Source of the DNA: Gammaproteobacteria bacterium
GTDB taxonomy: Bacteria > Pseudomonadota > Gammaproteobacteria > Acidiferrobacterales > Acidiferrobacteraceae
Reading direction: 5' to 3'
NCBI GenBank assembly: GCA_028064935.1
Contig: JAPTWT010000206.1
Coordinates: 1-28,575 of the forward strand
Length of the DNA stretch: 28,575 bases
Made by a program: the position numbers and the translations under genes. Below the pieces are notes generated by a model. That model was not told the origin of the DNA and did not search any database. It saw only the letters and a list, made by a program, of their open reading frames with translations. The stretch's first letter is position 1, and the number at the start of each line of letters is the position of its first letter. This document shows, piece by piece, positions 25,782-28,575 of this stretch.

Positions 25782-26066
25782 TCGTATGCGTCCGATATTA
25801 GCAAGCTTTCCGGCTGCATACAAAACGATTTTCGAAGGCCGACCGTGACGGTCGCCTTGACACAAGGGTATCGCACCCCTCGCCCAACCGGAGAGGTGCT
25901 CGGATGTACGCCCCCTGGCCCGGGAGGCGGAAAGTCTACAGCGACGGGTTTCAAAGCGGATTCATGCCCTTAATCCGGGCCCTTTCTTCGCCGCCCACAC
26001 TCGCGTGGACTGCCGACCTCCCTCAAGGCCGGGGTCGTGCGCCGCAACGCGGCGGAGTCAGGATTC
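25782..26066 (+). promoter_or_regulatory. Long structured rne leader
   Basis: If transcription starts near 25782, rne has a 5' leader of about 285 bases. E. coli rne has a 361-base leader through which RNase E controls its own mRNA. Two hairpins are clear here. One has CGACCG, loop TGA, CGGTCG (25840-25854) extended by AAGG/CCTT with a bulged C (25836-25858). The other has CGCCGC, loop AAC, GCGGCG (26040-26054), and its last base is the first G of the GGAG ribosome binding site (26054-26057). Autoregulation is inferred by analogy. Confidence 0.45.
25795..25823 (-). promoter_or_regulatory. Candidate rluC promoter
   Basis: On the minus strand TTGTAT (25823-25818) is followed after 17 bases by TAATAT (25800-25795), three and four of six matches. 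Start would be near 25788, giving a leader of about 58 bases. It faces the rne promoter, and the two start sites would lie only a few bases apart. Confidence 0.4.
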
Positions 26067-28301
26067 ATGAAAAGAATGCTTTTTAATGCCACCCACTCGG
26101 AGGAACTGCGAGTGGCGATCGTCGATGGCCAGAAATTGATCGATCTGGACATCGAATCGGCCAACTATCAACAAAAGAAGGGCAACATCTACAAGGCGCG
26201 CGTGACCCGCGTGGAACCCAGTCTCGAGGCGGCATTCGTCGACTATGGGGCCGAGCGGCAGGGCTTCCTGCCCTTAAAGGAGATCTCGCGCAGCTATTTC
26301 AATGGGGCCGAGAACAAGGGCGCGCAAGGTCCGGTACGCATCAAGGACGTCATCCGCGAAGGCCAGGAGATCGTCGTCCAGATCGAGAAGGAGGAGCGCG
26401 GCAACAAGGGTGCGGCCCTCACCTCCTTCATCAGCCTCGCCGGTCGCTATCTGGTGCTGATGCCGAACAACCCCAAGGGTGGCGGCATCTCGCGCCGCAT
26501 CGAGGGGGAGGAGCGGGCCGAACTGCGCGATACCATGGCCCAGCTGAAGCTCCCGGACGACTACTCCGTCATCATTCGCACGGCAGGCATCGGCAAGAGC
26601 GTCGAAGAACTCCAGTGGGACCTCGACTATCTGGTGCAGTTGTGGGACGCCATCACCCGCGCAAGTGAGGACCAGCCGGCGGCCTTCCTGATCTACCAGG
26701 AAAGCAGCCTTGTCATCCGCGCGATCCGCGATTATCTGCGCAGTGATATCGGCGAAATCCTGATCGACAACCAGGATATCTACGAGCGCGCCCTGAAATT
26801 CATGCAGCAGGTCATGCCGCAGAACGTCGGCAAGCTCAAGCTCTACGAAGACGAGATCCCGCTGTTTTCGCGTTACCAGATCGAACATCAGATCGAGTCG
26901 GCATTTTCCCGCGAAGTCCGTCTGGAATCCGGCGGCGCGGTGGTATTCGACCACACCGAGGCGCTGGTCACGATCGACGTCAACTCGGCGCGCGCTACGC
27001 GCGGAAGCGACATCGAGGAGACCGCGCTCAATACCAACCTAGAAGCCGCCGAGGAGATTGCCCGGCAGCTGCGTATCCGTGATCTCGGGGGCCTGATCGT
27101 CATCGACTTCATCGATATGACGCCGACACGCAACCAGCGCGCGGTGGAAACACGCCTGAGCGAGGCGCTCAAGGCCGACCGGGCGCGCGTGCAGGTCGGG
27201 CGGATCTCCCGCTTCGGGCTCCTCGAGATGTCGCGCCAACGGTTGCGGCCGTCGCTCGGCGAGTCCAACAGCCTGACTTGTCCGCGCTGCGAGGGTACCG
27301 GTCACATCCGGAGCGTGCCCTCATCCGCCCTGCAGATCCTGCGCTTCATCCAGGAAGAGGCGATGAAGGAGAATACGGCGGCGCTGCATGTGCACCTGCC
27401 GCTCGCCACCGCGACCTTCCTCCTAAACGAGAAACGGCACGAGATCAGCGGTATCGAATCGCGTCTGGGCACACCCATCACGATCGTTCCGAGCATCGAT
27501 CTCGAAACCCCGCACTACCGCATCAAACGCCTGAAGGCCGAGGAGATCGAGGCCGAGCGCATCGCGCCAAGCTATTTGATCCCGCTCGAGATCGAGCCCG
27601 AGGAACCGTCGCGCCCCTCGAATCCGACCATGGAGCGGCCGGCCGTGGGCCAACTTGCGCCGATTGCGCCGCCCCGGCCGGAGCCTGCGAACCCGCCGCC
27701 CCCCGCTCCCGCCAACGGGCTGATACGATCTTTTCTCCATCGTCTCCTGGGCGGCGGCAACACGCCCGCCCCGGCCCCGGCCCCGGCTACCGCCGAGGCC
27801 GCCCCGACGGCGCCCACGGCACGGCCCGCGCGGCCGCCACGCCGGGCCGCAACCGGCCGCAACCGGCCGCCGGCCAAAGCCCCCGCTGAAACGCGTGAGC
27901 GGCCGCGTGAGGTCGCGCCCGAGAAAGCGGAACGTAGTGAGCGCGTCGGAGACCGCCCGGCAGACAAGGGAGACCGCCCGGCACGGCCTCGGGGTCACCG
28001 CGCCCGACGCGGCGGCCGTGGTCGCCACGGCAACGAGCGCGGGGAGGCCACAGCGGCCAACCCGGAGGCCGCGAGCGAAAACCCGATGACAACGGACACC
28101 CAGGCCCCCTCCGGCGAACGCATGCGTGACACCGCCCCGATCCAGGACCGGGGCGAACATCAGCCCGCGGCCGCGCCGGAACCCGCTGCGCGCCCGGCGG
28201 AACCCGTTGTGCACCCGGAACCCGCCGCACGGCGGCCGGAGGAGCCCGAGGCGCGGCCAGTACGCGAGACCGAACGCCAGAAGACGCCGAGCGACGAGTG
28301 A
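26067..28301 (+). CDS. rne: Ribonuclease E
   Basis: RNase E is the essential endoribonuclease for mRNA decay and rRNA/tRNA processing and the scaffold of the degradosome. The protein has 744 residues, shorter than the 1061 of E. coli; the difference is in the C-terminal half. The start [22 protein letters not shown] matches E. coli at M1. The S1 domain (about 38-125), the 5' sensor, and the catalytic metal aspartates D304 ([13 protein letters not shown]) and D347 (LIVIDFID) are present, as are zinc-link cysteines C405 and C408 (CPRCEGTG). Residues 551-564 ([14 protein letters not shown]) resemble the amphipathic membrane-targeting segment. The tail (about 565-744) is Pro/Ala/Glu/Arg-rich and disordered, with arginine-rich RNA-binding-like patches. 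RNase G is excluded by this tail. Confidence 0.97.
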   Translation: MKRMLFNATHSEELRVAIVDGQKLIDLDIESANYQQKKGNIYKARVTRVEPSLEAAFVDYGAERQGFLPLKEISRSYFNGAENKGAQGPVRIKDVIREGQEIVVQIEKEERGNKGAALTSFISLAGRYLVLMPNNPKGGGISRRIEGEERAELRDTMAQLKLPDDYSVIIRTAGIGKSVEELQWDLDYLVQLWDAITRASEDQPAAFLIYQESSLVIRAIRDYLRSDIGEILIDNQDIYERALKFMQQVMPQNVGKLKLYEDEIPLFSRYQIEHQIESAFSREVRLESGGAVVFDHTEALVTIDVNSARATRGSDIEETALNTNLEAAEEIARQLRIRDLGGLIVIDFIDMTPTRNQRAVETRLSEALKADRARVQVGRISRFGLLEMSRQRLRPSLGESNSLTCPRCEGTGHIRSVPSSALQILRFIQEEAMKENTAALHVHLPLATATFLLNEKRHEISGIESRLGTPITIVPSIDLETPHYRIKRLKAEEIEAERIAPSYLIPLEIEPEEPSRPSNPTMERPAVGQLAPIAPPRPEPANPPPPAPANGLIRSFLHRLLGGGNTPAPAPAPATAEAAPTAPTARPARPPRRAATGRNRPPAKAPAETRERPREVAPEKAERSERVGDRPADKGDRPARPRGHRARRGGRGRHGNERGEATAANPEAASENPMTTDTQAPSGERMRDTAPIQDRGEHQPAAAPEPAARPAEPVVHPEPAARRPEEPEARPVRETERQKTPSDE

Positions 28302-28318
28302 CACCCCTCCCAGCCCAC

Positions 28319-28346
28319 CCCACCGGCCAAGGCCGGTGGGCTTCTT
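28319..28346 (+). terminator. Intrinsic terminator of rne
   Basis: A perfect 10-base-pair stem CCCACCGGCC (28319-28328) and GGCCGGTGGG (28331-28340) with an AA apex is followed by CTTCTT. It lies 17 bases after the rne stop. The T-tract is interrupted by C but the stem is very strong. Confidence 0.75.
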
Positions 28347-28575
28347 GCCCATAACCTGGGTGGGAAGCGGTTGCGCAGGGAACCAGCGCCGGCCTTAAAC
28401 ATGACGGGGAATATCCCTCCCCGCCCACACACCAAAACCGTCGACACCTTTATCAGAATGCGCGGAAAACCCCGCCGTTCAGGGCGGGGATGCAGAGCGC
28501 GGCGGGTAGGCGGCTCAATGCCGCCGTGCTCGCCTAATCCGGTGTTTGTTGCTGCTCGACATTGTGGGCCGCATG
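28347..28575. mobile_element. Possible IS200/IS605-type element end at window edge
   Basis: A GC-rich hairpin CCCCGCC, 6-base loop, GGCGGGG (28470-28489), preceded by AAAA, resembles the subterminal hairpins at the ends of IS200/IS605 and IS1341-like elements carrying tnpB. Two further hairpins follow: GGCGGC/GCCGCC (28511-28527) nested in TAGGCG/CGCCTA (28507-28536). On the minus strand a frame enters from the right edge and stops at TAG 28536-28534, ending NVEQQQTPD. The rest of any element would lie beyond the window. No gene is seen in 28347-28460. The identification is by resemblance only. Confidence 0.3.

Noticed and set aside
26274..26954. 226-codon frame antisense to rne
   Set aside because: It mirrors the conserved RNase E catalytic core and has no ribosome binding site or motif.
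27848..27867. Tandem GCAACCGGCC as a possible repeat array
   Set aside because: Only two copies, within the low-complexity coding tail of rne; not a CRISPR or regulatory array.

Overview
This 28.6-kb window is a GC-rich (visibly above 60% G+C) proteobacterial chromosome segment. Gene content and order point to the Gammaproteobacteria or a close relative: surE-pcm-nlpD-rpoS in the classic order, rluC divergent from rne, recJ next to an rpfE-like gene, and an RNase E with the E. coli-type catalytic core. A secreted DsrE-family protein fits a sulfur-oxidising chemolithotroph of the Acidiferrobacter/Acidithiobacillus kind, but that placement is an inference. I see no tRNA, rRNA, CRISPR array or prophage.

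Layout. (1) 1-1839, minus strand: a two-gene DrrAB-type ABC exporter (ATPase, then permease). (2) 1840-4931: a gene-poor accessory region. It holds an orphan SAM methyltransferase (plus), a signal-peptide-bearing DsrE-like protein (plus), and two stretches of about 1.1 and 0.75 kb with no convincing intact gene but with short protein-like fragments that look like decayed genes. (3) 5098-19073, minus strand: thirteen genes that read as one transcription unit, alaC-hom-thrC-rpfE-recJ-cysM-exonuclease-rlmD-YkuD-nagZ-udg-uvrC-pgsA. Six junctions are 4-base stop/start overlaps, and a strong candidate promoter (TTGACA, 17 bp, TATGTT) lies upstream of alaC. (4) 19218-19601, plus: a small Mth938-domain protein divergent from alaC. 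(5) 19634-25730, minus strand: an eight-gene run rluC-gph-Rieske-sppA-surE-pcm-nlpD-rpoS with tiny gaps or overlaps, and a probable internal rpoS promoter inside nlpD. (6) 25747-28340, plus: rne with its own promoter, a leader of about 285 nt containing hairpins, and a good intrinsic terminator. (7) 28460-28575: hairpins resembling an IS200/IS605-type element end at the window edge.

How the genes fit together. The long unit of region 3 mixes threonine/alanine and cysteine synthesis (alaC, hom, thrC, cysM), DNA repair (recJ, a DEDDy exonuclease, a family-5-like uracil-DNA glycosylase, uvrC), 23S rRNA methylation (rlmD), murein recycling (nagZ plus a YkuD protein lacking a signal peptide) and phospholipid synthesis (pgsA). 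Region 5 joins pseudouridylation of 23S rRNA, phosphatase and ferredoxin functions and an inner-membrane protease to the stationary-phase cluster. The rne and rluC promoters appear to face and overlap each other.

The most interesting points are the cytoplasmic YkuD enzyme next to nagZ, the AT-rich codon island in nlpD that coincides with a promoter for rpoS, the interlocked rne/rluC promoters with leader hairpins, and the remnants in the accessory region. I did not find a clearly new defence or biosynthetic system.
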